Source: Pseudomonas frederiksbergensis (lineage in GTDB: Bacteria > Pseudomonadota > Gammaproteobacteria > Pseudomonadales > Pseudomonadaceae). Taken from it: 64,000 nt of DNA. The stretch is from positions 1 to 64,000 of the forward strand of contig NZ_MOBR01000042.1 in assembly GCF_003732705.1 (NCBI RefSeq). The letters are read 5' to 3'. Both the position numbers and the translations under genes were made by a program. The stretch's first letter is position 1. The number at the start of each line of letters is the position of its first letter. Shown here piece by piece: positions 9,003-17,723 of this stretch. The notes below the pieces were generated by a model. The model had not been told where the DNA came from, searched no databases, and was given only the letters and a program-made list of their open reading frames with translations.

Positions 9003-9101
9003 GCCTTCGCGAGCAGGCTCGCTCCCACAGAGGTTCTGCAGTGTTCACAGAATGTGTGTTCACTGAAGACCAAAGGTGGGAGCGAGCCTGCTCGCGAAGG
9101 C
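9003..9101. repeat. REP pair in opposite orientation to the usual REPIN
   Basis: REP palindromes at 9003-9028 and 9076-9101 are inverted, but they face the other way from the other pairs in the window: the GTGGGAG ends are inside. They lie between the barrel-gene remnant and the 3' end of the autotransporter gene. Confidence 0.85.
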
Positions 9102-9128
9102 GATGGGTCAGGTAAATACCCGACTGGA

Positions 9129-11528
9129 TCAGAACGCGTAACGCACCTTCGCCGTAAAGGTATCGGCATTGAAGTCAGTGCTGGTCACGTAGTTGTAGGA
9201 CCCACCGACACTCCAGGCACCCACGACATAGTTGGCGCCCAGGCCCACTTCATAGCTGTCCCGCACCGGCGTCGTGCCGCGAGTGGTGAACGAGTCGCCG
9301 CCCAGCACAAAGGCCGAGGTGGTTGCGGTCTTGTCGCCGATAAAGTCGTGCCACGCCATGACCTTGGCTTCAGGTTCGAAGCTGCCGGTGCCGACATCGA
9401 ATGCCGCAGCCAGTCGTGCACCGACACCCATTTCGCCCACTTCATAGCGCTGACTGTCGACGTTCAGCGATGCCGAACTGCCCTTCTCGCGGTAAGCGTC
9501 CATTTTCACGCTGGCATAACGCGCGCCGATCTGTGGCTCAAGCACGACGCTGCGGTCCAGGCGAAAGCTGTAGCCGGCCAGGGCATTCACGCCGTAGATA
9601 TCGCTGTCGAAATTGCCTTTGGCCTGGGTGCCGGCGATGTAGCGTTTGGATTCGTTGTCGTTCCAGCCGTACATCAGCGACGTATCCACGAACCAATTGT
9701 CGTGGGTCCAGTTGCCATACAGCGTCAGCGCATGGCCGGTTACCTGGGTTTTGTTGCCAGTGTCGGCTTTCACGTCTGTGTCGAGGTAGCTGTAGGCCAC
9801 GCCCACGGCGGTGTTGGCATTCAACTGGCCATCGGCACCCACGGCAATCCCGTGGCTGTCGGCGTCATAACCCGCCACACCTCGGCGGGCATCCTGATTG
9901 GCATCGCTGGTCAACGCTTGCAGCCACACACCTTTTTCCGGCGCGGTGCGATCCGTGCGGGCACGGCTCGAACGCTCGTTGATCGCATTCGCCACCAGGG
10001 TCTGGCTGTTGGTGGTGGCGTGCAGCACACCACGGCTGACATCCGGGCCGAGTTTCTCGGCCAGTTTCGCCAGCTCGGCATTGGTGGTGGCATTGGCGAA
10101 CGCCTGGAACACCGGGTCGCGTTCATCGACCTTGTCCATCAACCCGGTGGAAACCTCGGCCACCGCGTCGGCTGCGTTTTTGCTACCGCCAGCGTCGAGG
10201 GTATTTTGCGCAACCACTTCGTCCGGTTTGGTGCTGACCAACGCCTTCACGTCGTTGCCTTCGACGCCGTAGCTTTTCACTTGCAGCAACGCCGAGGTGG
10301 ATTCCACCGCCAGGTTCTCGCCACCGAGCAGTTGCCCGGAGCGGATCAGCGTATAGCGCGTGCCACCCGACGCAGTCTGGAAATCACTGGAGCGCGCCTG
10401 CAACTGCAGGTGGGCGCCGGGAGCGATGTCCGAAGTGCCGGTGACGGTGAGCACCGGCCGATTGACGTCGGTGTCGTTGCCCAGGGACATCACCAGCACT
10501 GAGTCGGCCTCTTCCATGTCGAAGTCGCCGTTGATCGTGGTGTGCGGTTTCACCAGGGTCAATTGACCGGCTTCAATCGTGACGTAGCCGGCCTTGATGG
10601 TCGAACCGTCAAAATTCGCTTCGCCACGGATCAGCACCCCGGACAGGCCCAGCACGTCACCTTTGATGTCGCCATTGCTCCAGTACAAATAGCTGGCGCC
10701 ATCATCGACCTGAATCGCTGCCTTGCCGCCTTCGATCAGCCCGGAAAATTGGTTGATGCTCAAGGATTTGCCGACAGCTTGATTGCTCACGTGGATACCG
10801 ATGCTTTCACCCGAGAGCGTGCCCGAGTTGGCAATGCTGCTGGTGTTCACACCGGCCGGCACGTTGAAGGTCGCACCCTTGAGGGTCAGTGCCTCGGCAT
10901 TTGCCCCGGTGGCCGTTATCGACTTGGAGTTGTAGACCGGCAGGGTCTGGGTCGTGTTCTCAAGGTAAATACCGTGGGCATTCGTACCGCTGACGCTGAT
11001 CGTGCCGTCGTTGATAACGCCCTTGCCGAGCCGGCTTCCAATCAGGGAAACACCGGTGGCGTTATTGCCGGTGACGGTGATATCGCTGGAGTTGATGAAG
11101 TTACCGACAATCTGATTGCCATTATCGGCCATGCCAATCGAGTCACCGATATCAGCCAGCCCATTGACCGTGATCGACCCCTGGTTCACCAGGTTATTGC
11201 CGATTCTCGGCCAAGGCGATGTCCCGCGACTCGTGAGAATACCCACGCCATGGGTCGCGCCATCGATGGTGATCGTGGCTTTGTTGGTCACATCGTAATT
11301 AGTCGTGAGGGTGGTGAATTGCGCCGCGCTGGTCAGCGCCGACGGCGAGGTTTGCACCACGTTCGCGCTGCCGGTGAGGTTTACGAAATCATAGTATTGG
11401 TTGTAGTTGACCAGCGGCCCGGTGCCCACGTCGTAGTTGAACGTGGCGGCCTGGACGCCAGGCCCGTGAATGGTGGCAGCGGCAACAGAGAGCGCCAGCA
11501 ACGAGCGGCGCAGGCATGAGGTGTTCAA
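9129..11528 (-). CDS. Autotransporter (type Va secreted) surface protein
   Basis: A 799-residue self-secreting outer-membrane protein. It has a Sec signal peptide (about residues 1-27, with VQA before the likely cut). The passenger of about 490 residues is rich in short Ser/Thr/Asn/Gly repeats of the kind that build a right-handed beta-helix (for example GTISVSGTNAHGIYLENTT). A linker leads to a C-terminal 12-strand barrel from about residue 535, beginning GVWLQALTSD and ending in the sorting signal KVRYAF. The start is TTG at 11528, supported by GAAGGGA about 8 bases upstream. No protease or lipase catalytic motif is visible, so adhesion or biofilm function is only a guess. It is separated from the Flp locus by 169 bases. 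Confidence 0.88.
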   Translation of the reverse strand: MNTSCLRRSLLALSVAAATIHGPGVQAATFNYDVGTGPLVNYNQYYDFVNLTGSANVVQTSPSALTSAAQFTTLTTNYDVTNKATITIDGATHGVGILTSRGTSPWPRIGNNLVNQGSITVNGLADIGDSIGMADNGNQIVGNFINSSDITVTGNNATGVSLIGSRLGKGVINDGTISVSGTNAHGIYLENTTQTLPVYNSKSITATGANAEALTLKGATFNVPAGVNTSSIANSGTLSGESIGIHVSNQAVGKSLSINQFSGLIEGGKAAIQVDDGASYLYWSNGDIKGDVLGLSGVLIRGEANFDGSTIKAGYVTIEAGQLTLVKPHTTINGDFDMEEADSVLVMSLGNDTDVNRPVLTVTGTSDIAPGAHLQLQARSSDFQTASGGTRYTLIRSGQLLGGENLAVESTSALLQVKSYGVEGNDVKALVSTKPDEVVAQNTLDAGGSKNAADAVAEVSTGLMDKVDERDPVFQAFANATTNAELAKLAEKLGPDVSRGVLHATTNSQTLVANAINERSSRARTDRTAPEKGVWLQALTSDANQDARRGVAGYDADSHGIAVGADGQLNANTAVGVAYSYLDTDVKADTGNKTQVTGHALTLYGNWTHDNWFVDTSLMYGWNDNESKRYIAGTQAKGNFDSDIYGVNALAGYSFRLDRSVVLEPQIGARYASVKMDAYREKGSSASLNVDSQRYEVGEMGVGARLAAAFDVGTGSFEPEAKVMAWHDFIGDKTATTSAFVLGGDSFTTRGTTPVRDSYEVGLGANYVVGAWSVGGSYNYVTSTDFNADTFTAKVRYAF

Positions 11529-11697
11529 TCGAGAATCCCTTCCGAAACTTCAAATGGCAGTTCCAGCAGGGTTACGATTTTGGTCAGTCATCCCTGCCGT
11601 CCCGTCAGCAGGGTGCTGATTCAGGCGCGGCAAATGTACACGAGCCATCATTTCGACACCATACAAATGTCAAAGCGATGGCGTCAAAATTAATTGA

Positions 11698-12111
11698 TCA
11701 AAGATTAGCCAGGTTGGCTGAAGATTGCGGAAATAGATTGTTCAACGTTTCGAGCAACCGCACGTGGTAGATGGGCTTGCGAAACAGGTCGAGCACCTGC
11801 AAGCGCAGCATGTCGCTGACGTCTTCCATGTCGGCATGCCCGGACGTCACGATCACCGGCAGATGCTGGCGCGAGGTGTGTTCACGCAGGCGCTTGATCA
11901 GCGAAATGCCGCTCTCCTCCGGCATGCGCAGGTCAGTGATCACCAGGGCGATATCCGGGTTGCGCGTCAGATGATGCAGGGCGAGCTTGACCGAGGTGGC
12001 CGTAAAGCAACTGAAGCCTTCGCCCTCCAGCAGTTCCGCCAGTTCCAGCAACGCGTCTTCTTCGTCGTCAACCAGAAGCAACTGTTGGCGCGGTGGCGAA
12101 GAAGCGTTCAT
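11698..12111 (-). CDS. Stand-alone response regulator receiver domain
   Basis: A 137-residue protein made only of a CheY-like receiver. The acidic pocket (D15, D16), the phosphoacceptor D60 in ITDLRMP, S90 and K112 are all present, so it should be phosphorylatable. There is no output domain. It lies downstream of the two Flp pilin genes on the same strand, 71 bases after flp1, and may be co-transcribed with them. Its receiver resembles that of PprB (compare NPDIALVITDLRMP with DPDIGLVLCDLHMP), so it may take phosphate from PprA or act as a phosphate sink. That link is inference. Confidence 0.85.
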   Translation of the reverse strand: MNASSPPRQQLLLVDDEEDALLELAELLEGEGFSCFTATSVKLALHHLTRNPDIALVITDLRMPEESGISLIKRLREHTSRQHLPVIVTSGHADMEDVSDMLRLQVLDLFRKPIYHVRLLETLNNLFPQSSANLANL

Positions 12112-12182
12112 GGGCAGTACCTGAGAACTGAATGTAGAAGCGAGTGTAGCGTGTCATTGACTTGCTGCGAGGTTCACAGTGA

Positions 12183-12395
12183 TCAAGGCGTTTGCACTGG
12201 CGCGGTCTGGGCCGTTCCGCCCAACGCCACCAGCACACTGTTGAAAATCCCCAGGACCTTGGTCCCGACCGGGGTGATGAACACCACGACCACCACGGCC
12301 ACCATCGCCACCACAATCGCGTATTCGATGGCCGATGCCGCTTCAGTGTTGTTCAAAAACAGACGCGCCCGCAGCATCAGGTATTCAAAGAGCAT
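12183..12395 (-). CDS. flp: Flp-type IVb pilin, copy 1 (Ala at cleavage site)
   Basis: A 70-residue prepilin, the subunit of the Flp/Tad pilus. It has a short leader (EYLMLRARLFLNNTEA), then SAIEYAIVVAMVAVVVVVF, the conserved glutamate-tyrosine pair and hydrophobic stretch of Flp pilins. The start ATG 12395 follows AAGGAG. The residue before the expected cut is Ala (codon GCG) instead of the conserved Gly that prepilin peptidases prefer; the second copy next door keeps Gly. The two genes share most of their sequence and look like a tandem duplication. Confidence 0.9.
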   Translation of the reverse strand: MLFEYLMLRARLFLNNTEAASAIEYAIVVAMVAVVVVVFITPVGTKVLGIFNSVLVALGGTAQTAPVQTP

Positions 12396-12525
12396 GGAAG
12401 TTCTCCTTCGTGCCAAAGGCACTCAGTCAACAACAATCCAAAACCCGCACTAACGACCGGACGTGCCGCCCAGGGCCAAAACCCCGGAGGCACACGCACC
12501 GGCATTGCCGGGGGAATAACCTTGA

Positions 12526-12735
12526 CTAAGGCACCACCGGTTTGACCACAGCCGTCCCACCGAGCGACGTCAGGACCAGGTTGAAGATGTTCAGAACCTT
12601 GGTACTGATCGGCGTCACAAACACCACGACCACCACCGCCACCATGGCAACCACTATCGCGTACTCGATCGCCGATGCACCTTCAGTGCTTTTGAAGAAC
12701 AACCGGGCTCTGAGCAACAGATATTCGAGAATCAT
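12526..12735 (-). CDS. flp: Flp-type IVb pilin, copy 2
   Basis: A 69-residue Flp prepilin with leader EYLLLRARLFFKSTEG followed by ASAIEYAIVVAMVAVVVVVF. The Gly at the processing position is intact, so FppA should process it. ATG 12735 follows AAGGAG, and the longer upstream reading is rejected. It is the first gene of a minus-strand unit (flp2, flp1, lone receiver) that is divergent from the assembly operon. The 131-base gap to flp1 holds a GC-rich region without a clear terminator, so this is probably one transcript. It is likely the major pilin. Confidence 0.92.
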   Translation of the reverse strand: MILEYLLLRARLFFKSTEGASAIEYAIVVAMVAVVVVVFVTPISTKVLNIFNLVLTSLGGTAVVKPVVP

Positions 12736-13067
12736 ACGTCTACTCCTTCGCGCCTCTGGCGCCGACGAAACGGTACTGCGACAGGGTTTCACTGTGCCAT
12801 CAGAGCATTGTCAACAAACCTGCTGCCAACAACTGTAATAACGGATTAATCACAAAGTAGTAGTCGACATCCGTGGTCGAAAACCAGCGGTTAATTGACC
12901 AATTCTCAATGCCTTGTACAGATATTTTCGGTGCCCGTAATGGCGTTTTGCTTTAGATCGACTAGCGTGGAACTAGCGAAATAGTTGCATGTTCATAGCT
13001 GCCTGATTGCGAAAACGCCCTGTCAGCAATTGCGGGTTGTTAGTGCAGCAGGAAAGGGAGAGCCGTC
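12736..13067. promoter_or_regulatory. Divergent promoter region of flp genes and Tad operon
   Basis: 332 bases between the flp pilin genes and cpaB, more AT-rich than its surroundings (for example around 12830-12990). In P. aeruginosa the response regulator PprB activates flp and the tad operon. The pprB gene lies in this window, so its binding sites are expected here. I could not identify them by eye. Confidence 0.55.
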
Positions 13068-14009
13068 ATGAACAGTCGCATCACCATGGGCCTTGCCGGC
13101 TTGCTTTTGCTCGGGGCGATTTTTGTCGGTTATTGGGGCCTGGTGCTCAGCCGCCAGCCTGTTCCTGCCGTAGCGCCAGTCGCCACGCCGACCGCCGCCG
13201 TAACCGTGGAAAAAACCGTTGCCGCAGCCGAAGACCAGACTCGTCAACCGGTGGTTGTCCTGATCCATGACGTCCCGCCATTCACCCCGCTGACCGCCGC
13301 CGACCTGGCCGTGGAAAAACTTCGCAGCGCCCCCGCCGGCAGCCTGAACAACCTCGACCAGGCCATCGGCCGCACGCCTTGGCGCCGCCTCAGCGCTGGC
13401 ACCTGGCTCAGCGATGACAGCTTTGAGGCGGGCGGCACACTGGCCCGGATGATTCGCAGCAACGAACGCGCCCTCACCGTGGCGGTGGACGAAGTGATCG
13501 GTGCCGCCGGGCAACTGGTCCCGGGCGACTACGTCGATGTGCTGCTGTTTCTGCGCCAGGACACCAGCAACTTGCAGCAGTCGGCACAGATCGTCGTGCC
13601 CGCCATGCGCGTACTCGGTGTCGGTGAGCAATTCGGCCTGACCAACGACGGCCAACCGGCCACGCCAGCCCTGAGCGCCGATGACAGACTCAAACAGGAT
13701 CAACGCCGGATCGCCGCGCGCACCGTGGTGCTGGCGGTGCCCGAACAACTGCTGAGTCGGCTGATGCTGGCGACCCAGGTCGGCACCTTGCGCCTGGCGG
13801 TGCGCAGCAGTGAAGAACAACGCCTGGCCAAATACTGGGCCGGTGAAAACCAGGCGCCGGGCAAGCTGGACAGCGCCAATAGCCAGCTCTTCCAGTTCAC
13901 CCAACTGGCCCTCGGCGCCGCCCCGAAAGGACCTCCCAGCGGCGGTGCAGCACCACGACGTGCCATCGAAGTGATTCGCGGCAATCAGCTCACGCAACAA
14001 ACCCCATGA
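13068..14009 (+). CDS. cpaB: Flp pilus assembly protein CpaB/RcpC
   Basis: A 313-residue periplasmic component of the Tad machine with an N-terminal membrane anchor (residues 7-29), a Pro/Ala-rich stalk, and an SAF/CpaB domain around 60-220 (VPPFTPLTAADLAVEKL; LVPGDYVDVLLFL). It is thought to support the secretin and to bind cell wall. AAAGGGAGAG precedes ATG 13068. It is the first gene of an eight-gene plus-strand operon and overlaps rcpA by four bases (ATGA). Confidence 0.92.
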   Translation: MNSRITMGLAGLLLLGAIFVGYWGLVLSRQPVPAVAPVATPTAAVTVEKTVAAAEDQTRQPVVVLIHDVPPFTPLTAADLAVEKLRSAPAGSLNNLDQAIGRTPWRRLSAGTWLSDDSFEAGGTLARMIRSNERALTVAVDEVIGAAGQLVPGDYVDVLLFLRQDTSNLQQSAQIVVPAMRVLGVGEQFGLTNDGQPATPALSADDRLKQDQRRIAARTVVLAVPEQLLSRLMLATQVGTLRLAVRSSEEQRLAKYWAGENQAPGKLDSANSQLFQFTQLALGAAPKGPPSGGAAPRRAIEVIRGNQLTQQTP

Positions 14010-15253
14010 CTGATCAAGGATGCAGCTGCATGCAGAGTCGCCCCATGCCGATATTCAACTCCGTGTTCTGGGCCTTGATGCTGGTGACCCTGCCTCTGGA
14101 AAGCGCCTTCGCGGTGACCGGCAATTGCGCCGCTCTGGGGCGTTTGCCGCCGGTGATCGAAATCGGCGAAGGCTTGCAACAGGACCTGCAATCGCCGGTC
14201 GCGATCACCCGTCTGGCCATCGGCGACCCGAAAATTGCCGACGTGCATCCCAATGGCAGCAGTTCGTTCCTGTTGACCGGCATGGCGCCCGGCGCCACCA
14301 GCCTGATGATTTGGACCGCCTGCGCCAGCGAGCCACGCCAGAGCATGGTGTTCGTTCAGGGCCGCGCCACGGCAGCCCTGACCGGCGACACGCTGCTGCC
14401 GTCCGATGACCCGTCGCTGCCGTCACAGGTGCAAACCGATATCCGCTTCGTCGAAGTCAGCCGCACCAAACTCAAGGAAGCCACCGCCTCATTGATCGGT
14501 ACTCGCGGTAATTTTCTGTTCGGCGCACCCGGCACGTTACCGCCCATCGACGGTGTGCCGACGCCCAGGCTGCCGGTGGATAACAGCCTGTTCAACTTCT
14601 CGTGGATCGGCGGCAAAACCATGATGATCATCAACGCGCTGGAAGGCAGCGGCTTCGCCTACACCCTGGCGCGGCCCAGCCTGGTGGCACTCAGCGGGCA
14701 GAGTGCGAGTTTCCTCGCCGGCGGCGAAATCCCGATCCCGGTGCCGAGTGCCGGCAGTGACAACGTGTCCATCGAGTACAAGGAATTCGGCATCCGCCTG
14801 ACCCTCACGCCGACCATCATCGGCCGCAATCGCATCGCTCTGAAGGTCGCGCCGGAAGTCAGCGAACTGGATTTCAGCAACGCCGTGAACATCGCCGGCA
14901 CCACCGTGCCGGCCCTGACGATCCGCCGCACCGACACCAGTATTTCCCTGGCCGACGGTGAAAGCTTCGTCATCAGCGGCTTGATCAGCACCACCAACAG
15001 TTCTCAGGTGAACAAGTTTCCGGGGCTGGGCGACATCCCGGTTCTGGGTGCATTTTTCCGCAGTTCACAGATCAATCGTGAAGAACGAGAGTTGCTGATG
15101 ATCGTCACCCCGCACTTGGTTCAACCCTTGGCCGCCGACGCGCAACTGCCGTCGTTGCCGGGGGAAAAACTGCGCAATTACGACCCGAATTTCTATCGCA
15201 TGTTTTTCCTGGAAAACGGCAACTTCGACAAACGCAGCGGACTGTCGCAATGA
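14006..15253 (+). CDS. rcpA: Tad secretin RcpA/CpaC
   Basis: A 415-residue outer-membrane channel for the Flp pilus. After the signal peptide comes the N-terminal domain (IEIGEGLQQDLQSPVAITRLAIGD, about residues 50-75), then the secretin core with its C-terminal signature around GLGDIPVLGAFFRS and LLMIVTPHLVQPL (about 345-380). Start candidates are ATG 14006 (overlapping cpaB as ATGA), 14030 and 14045. The last gives the cleanest signal peptide (MPIFNSVFWALMLVTLPLES); the first is favoured by translational coupling. Confidence 0.92.
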   Translation: MTDQGCSCMQSRPMPIFNSVFWALMLVTLPLESAFAVTGNCAALGRLPPVIEIGEGLQQDLQSPVAITRLAIGDPKIADVHPNGSSSFLLTGMAPGATSLMIWTACASEPRQSMVFVQGRATAALTGDTLLPSDDPSLPSQVQTDIRFVEVSRTKLKEATASLIGTRGNFLFGAPGTLPPIDGVPTPRLPVDNSLFNFSWIGGKTMMIINALEGSGFAYTLARPSLVALSGQSASFLAGGEIPIPVPSAGSDNVSIEYKEFGIRLTLTPTIIGRNRIALKVAPEVSELDFSNAVNIAGTTVPALTIRRTDTSISLADGESFVISGLISTTNSSQVNKFPGLGDIPVLGAFFRSSQINREERELLMIVTPHLVQPLAADAQLPSLPGEKLRNYDPNFYRMFFLENGNFDKRSGLSQ

Positions 15254-16440
15254 GCCAGAGCCTGAGTCAGACCTTCCTCGCCATCACCCGCAACAGCACC
15301 GACCTTGAGTGGCTGCAAGGCGCCCTCGCGCCCCTCGGGCAAGTGGTCAGCGCCGGCGGTGGCAGCCTCGACGAGTTGCTGGCGCTGGTGGACGTGACCT
15401 TCGCCAGCCTGGTGTTTGTCGGCCTCGACCGCGAACACGTGGTGGCCCAGAGCGCGCTGATCGAAGGTGCCCTGGAAGCCAAACCAATGCTCGCGATCGT
15501 CGCCCTCGGCGACGGCATGGACAACCAATTGGTGCTCAACGCCATGCGCGCCGGTGCGCGGGATTTCGTCGCCTATGGTTCCCGTTCCAGCGAAGTCGCC
15601 GGGTTGGTGCGGCGCCTCAGTAAACGCCTGCCACCGGTAGCGCCAAACACACAACTGGGCGGCCTCACCGTGTTGTATGGTACCCAGAGCAATGGCGACG
15701 GCGCACTGCTGGCCAATCACTTGGCGCTGGTGGTGCAAAAGAGTGGGCAACACACCTTACTGCTGGACCTCGGTCTGCCCCGTGGCGACAGCCTCGCGTT
15801 GCTGGGGCTGGAAAGTTCGTTTCACTTCGGTGACGCGTTGCGCCATTTGCGCCGCCTCGATGCGACGCTGATCGACAGCGCTTTCACCAGCGCCGAAGCG
15901 GGGCTGCGGATCCTCGCCTACGCCAGCAACGACGCGCCGCTGGAAAGCACCAGCGCCGCCGAGCTGTACATGCTGCTCAGCGCGTTGCGCCAACACTTCC
16001 AGCACATCGTGGTGAACCTCACCGGCCAGCCCGACAGCGAAGCCTTGCGCACCTTTGTCAGCCACTGCGACAAGTTGCTGTGGTACAGCGACCAGAACGT
16101 CCTCGATTGCCGGCGCAACCTGGCGGTGCTCAACCTGTGGCGGGAAAAAGGCATGAAGCTTGATCACGGGCGCCTGTTGGTCGACCGCTATTTGGGCCAT
16201 ATCGCCCCGGACTCGGAAACCCTCGGCAAGACCTTCAACCTGGAAGTCATCGCGGTGTTGGCCTACAGCCCGGAAGTGCGCCTCAACGCGAAAAACCAGG
16301 GCATCACCCTGTTCGAACTGGCCCCTCGGGAAAAACTCACCCAAAGCCTGCGCACCCTCGGCGAACGCCTGGCCAAGCGCTCCGAAGGCCTGGCCAAACC
16401 CAAGGCCGGTTGGTTCGACCGTTTGAGGGGCGCGCAATGA
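15250..16440 (+). CDS. tadZ: Tad localisation protein TadZ/CpaE
   Basis: A 396-residue ParA/MinD-related protein that places the Tad machine at the pole. The first 130 residues form an atypical receiver-like domain. The rest is a P-loop ATPase fold with a weak Walker region (YGTQSNGDGALLANHLAL) lacking the usual lysine pair, so ATP hydrolysis may be poor or absent. LLLDLGLPRGD corresponds to the switch region. It overlaps rcpA by four bases and tadA by four bases, showing tight coupling. Confidence 0.88.
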   Translation: MSQSLSQTFLAITRNSTDLEWLQGALAPLGQVVSAGGGSLDELLALVDVTFASLVFVGLDREHVVAQSALIEGALEAKPMLAIVALGDGMDNQLVLNAMRAGARDFVAYGSRSSEVAGLVRRLSKRLPPVAPNTQLGGLTVLYGTQSNGDGALLANHLALVVQKSGQHTLLLDLGLPRGDSLALLGLESSFHFGDALRHLRRLDATLIDSAFTSAEAGLRILAYASNDAPLESTSAAELYMLLSALRQHFQHIVVNLTGQPDSEALRTFVSHCDKLLWYSDQNVLDCRRNLAVLNLWREKGMKLDHGRLLVDRYLGHIAPDSETLGKTFNLEVIAVLAYSPEVRLNAKNQGITLFELAPREKLTQSLRTLGERLAKRSEGLAKPKAGWFDRLRGAQ

Positions 16441-17705
16441 GCAGCGAAAAACTCTTCGGCGCACCCCAGCGCAGCACCGCCGGCAACACCGACCATGAAG
16501 GCCTGAAACTGGTGCTGCACCGCTACATCATCGACGCCATCGAAGAGTCCGGGAAAAACCTGCTGGAAGGTTCGCGCCAGTTGCTGGCGCAGTTCGTCAC
16601 CGACAAAGCCGCCGAATACATCGCCCGCCTGCACCTGGCGATTTCCCGTTATGAAATGGAGCGGCTGGCCGAAGAAATCGTCGACGAACTCACCGGTTTT
16701 GGTCCGCTGGAAGTCTTGCTGCGCGATCCGGCGGTCACGGAAATTCTGGTCAACGGCCCGCATCGGGTGTTCATCGAACGCGATGGCGTGCTGCACCTGA
16801 GCGACCTGCGTTTTATCGACGCGCACCATGTGGAGCGCGTGATGCAACGGATCCTCGCGCCACTGGGACGGCGGCTCGATGAGTCCTCGCCGATGGTCGA
16901 TGCGCGGATGCCCGATGGCAGTCGGGTCAACGCGATCATTCCGCCGATTGCATTGGACGGCCCGTGTTTGTCGATTCGTAAATTTCGCAAGGACATGCTC
17001 AAAAGCAGCGACCTGATGGCGATGCAAACTATCGATCAGGCGATTTTCGAGTTCCTGCAAAACGCCGTCGGCAAGCGCTGCAACATCCTGATCAGCGGCG
17101 GCACCGGCACCGGCAAAACCACGCTGCTGAATATTCTCAGCCAGTTGATCAATCCTCATGAACGGCTGGTGACCATCGAAGACGTGGCCGAATTGCAACT
17201 CGGCCACCCCCACGTGGTGCGCCTGGAAACCCGCCCGCCAAATGCCGAGGGCCACGGTGAAGTGAAGGCCAGCGACCTGATCCGCAACGCCCTGCGGATG
17301 CGCCCGGACCGGATCATTCTCGGCGAGATTCGCGGCGTCGAAGTGCTCGATGTACTCACCGCGATGAACACCGGCCACGACGGTTCGATGAGCACCGTGC
17401 ACGCCAACAATGCCCAGGACGCCTTGCTGCGCCTGGAAACCCTGGTCGGCCTCACCGGGCGCACGGTCGCGGAGCGCACCTTGCGCCAAATGATCTGCGC
17501 GGCACTCGACGTGATCATCCAACTGACGCGCATGCCCGATGGCCGGCGCTGTGTCAGCGAGGTGGTGGAAGTGGTCGGTGTACGCGAGGACATCTACGTC
17601 ACCAACACCCTGTTCCGACTCGACCGGCGCACCGGTTTCGGTTTCCTGCGCGAAGCGGTCAACCCGGCGGGTGACAAGCTGCGGCATGAGTCGAGCCTGG
17701 GCTGA
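16437..17705 (+). CDS. tadA: Tad secretion ATPase TadA/CpaF
   Basis: A 422-residue hexameric cytoplasmic ATPase of the type II/IV secretion family that powers Flp pilus assembly. Seen: Walker A GGTGTGKTT (221-229), Asp box TIEDVAELQL, Walker B RIILGEIRG (292-300), and His box GHDGSMSTVHANN (313-325). The start is ATG 16437, overlapping the tadZ stop as ATGA; nine extra upstream codons are not used. An 18-base gap leads to tadB. Confidence 0.96.
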   Translation: MSSEKLFGAPQRSTAGNTDHEGLKLVLHRYIIDAIEESGKNLLEGSRQLLAQFVTDKAAEYIARLHLAISRYEMERLAEEIVDELTGFGPLEVLLRDPAVTEILVNGPHRVFIERDGVLHLSDLRFIDAHHVERVMQRILAPLGRRLDESSPMVDARMPDGSRVNAIIPPIALDGPCLSIRKFRKDMLKSSDLMAMQTIDQAIFEFLQNAVGKRCNILISGGTGTGKTTLLNILSQLINPHERLVTIEDVAELQLGHPHVVRLETRPPNAEGHGEVKASDLIRNALRMRPDRIILGEIRGVEVLDVLTAMNTGHDGSMSTVHANNAQDALLRLETLVGLTGRTVAERTLRQMICAALDVIIQLTRMPDGRRCVSEVVEVVGVREDIYVTNTLFRLDRRTGFGFLREAVNPAGDKLRHESSLG

Positions 17706-17723
17706 TTCCATGGAGCATTCGGC

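Noticed and set aside
9054..10502. A 482-codon plus-strand open frame
   Set aside because: Antisense to the autotransporter barrel; it begins inside a REP sequence.
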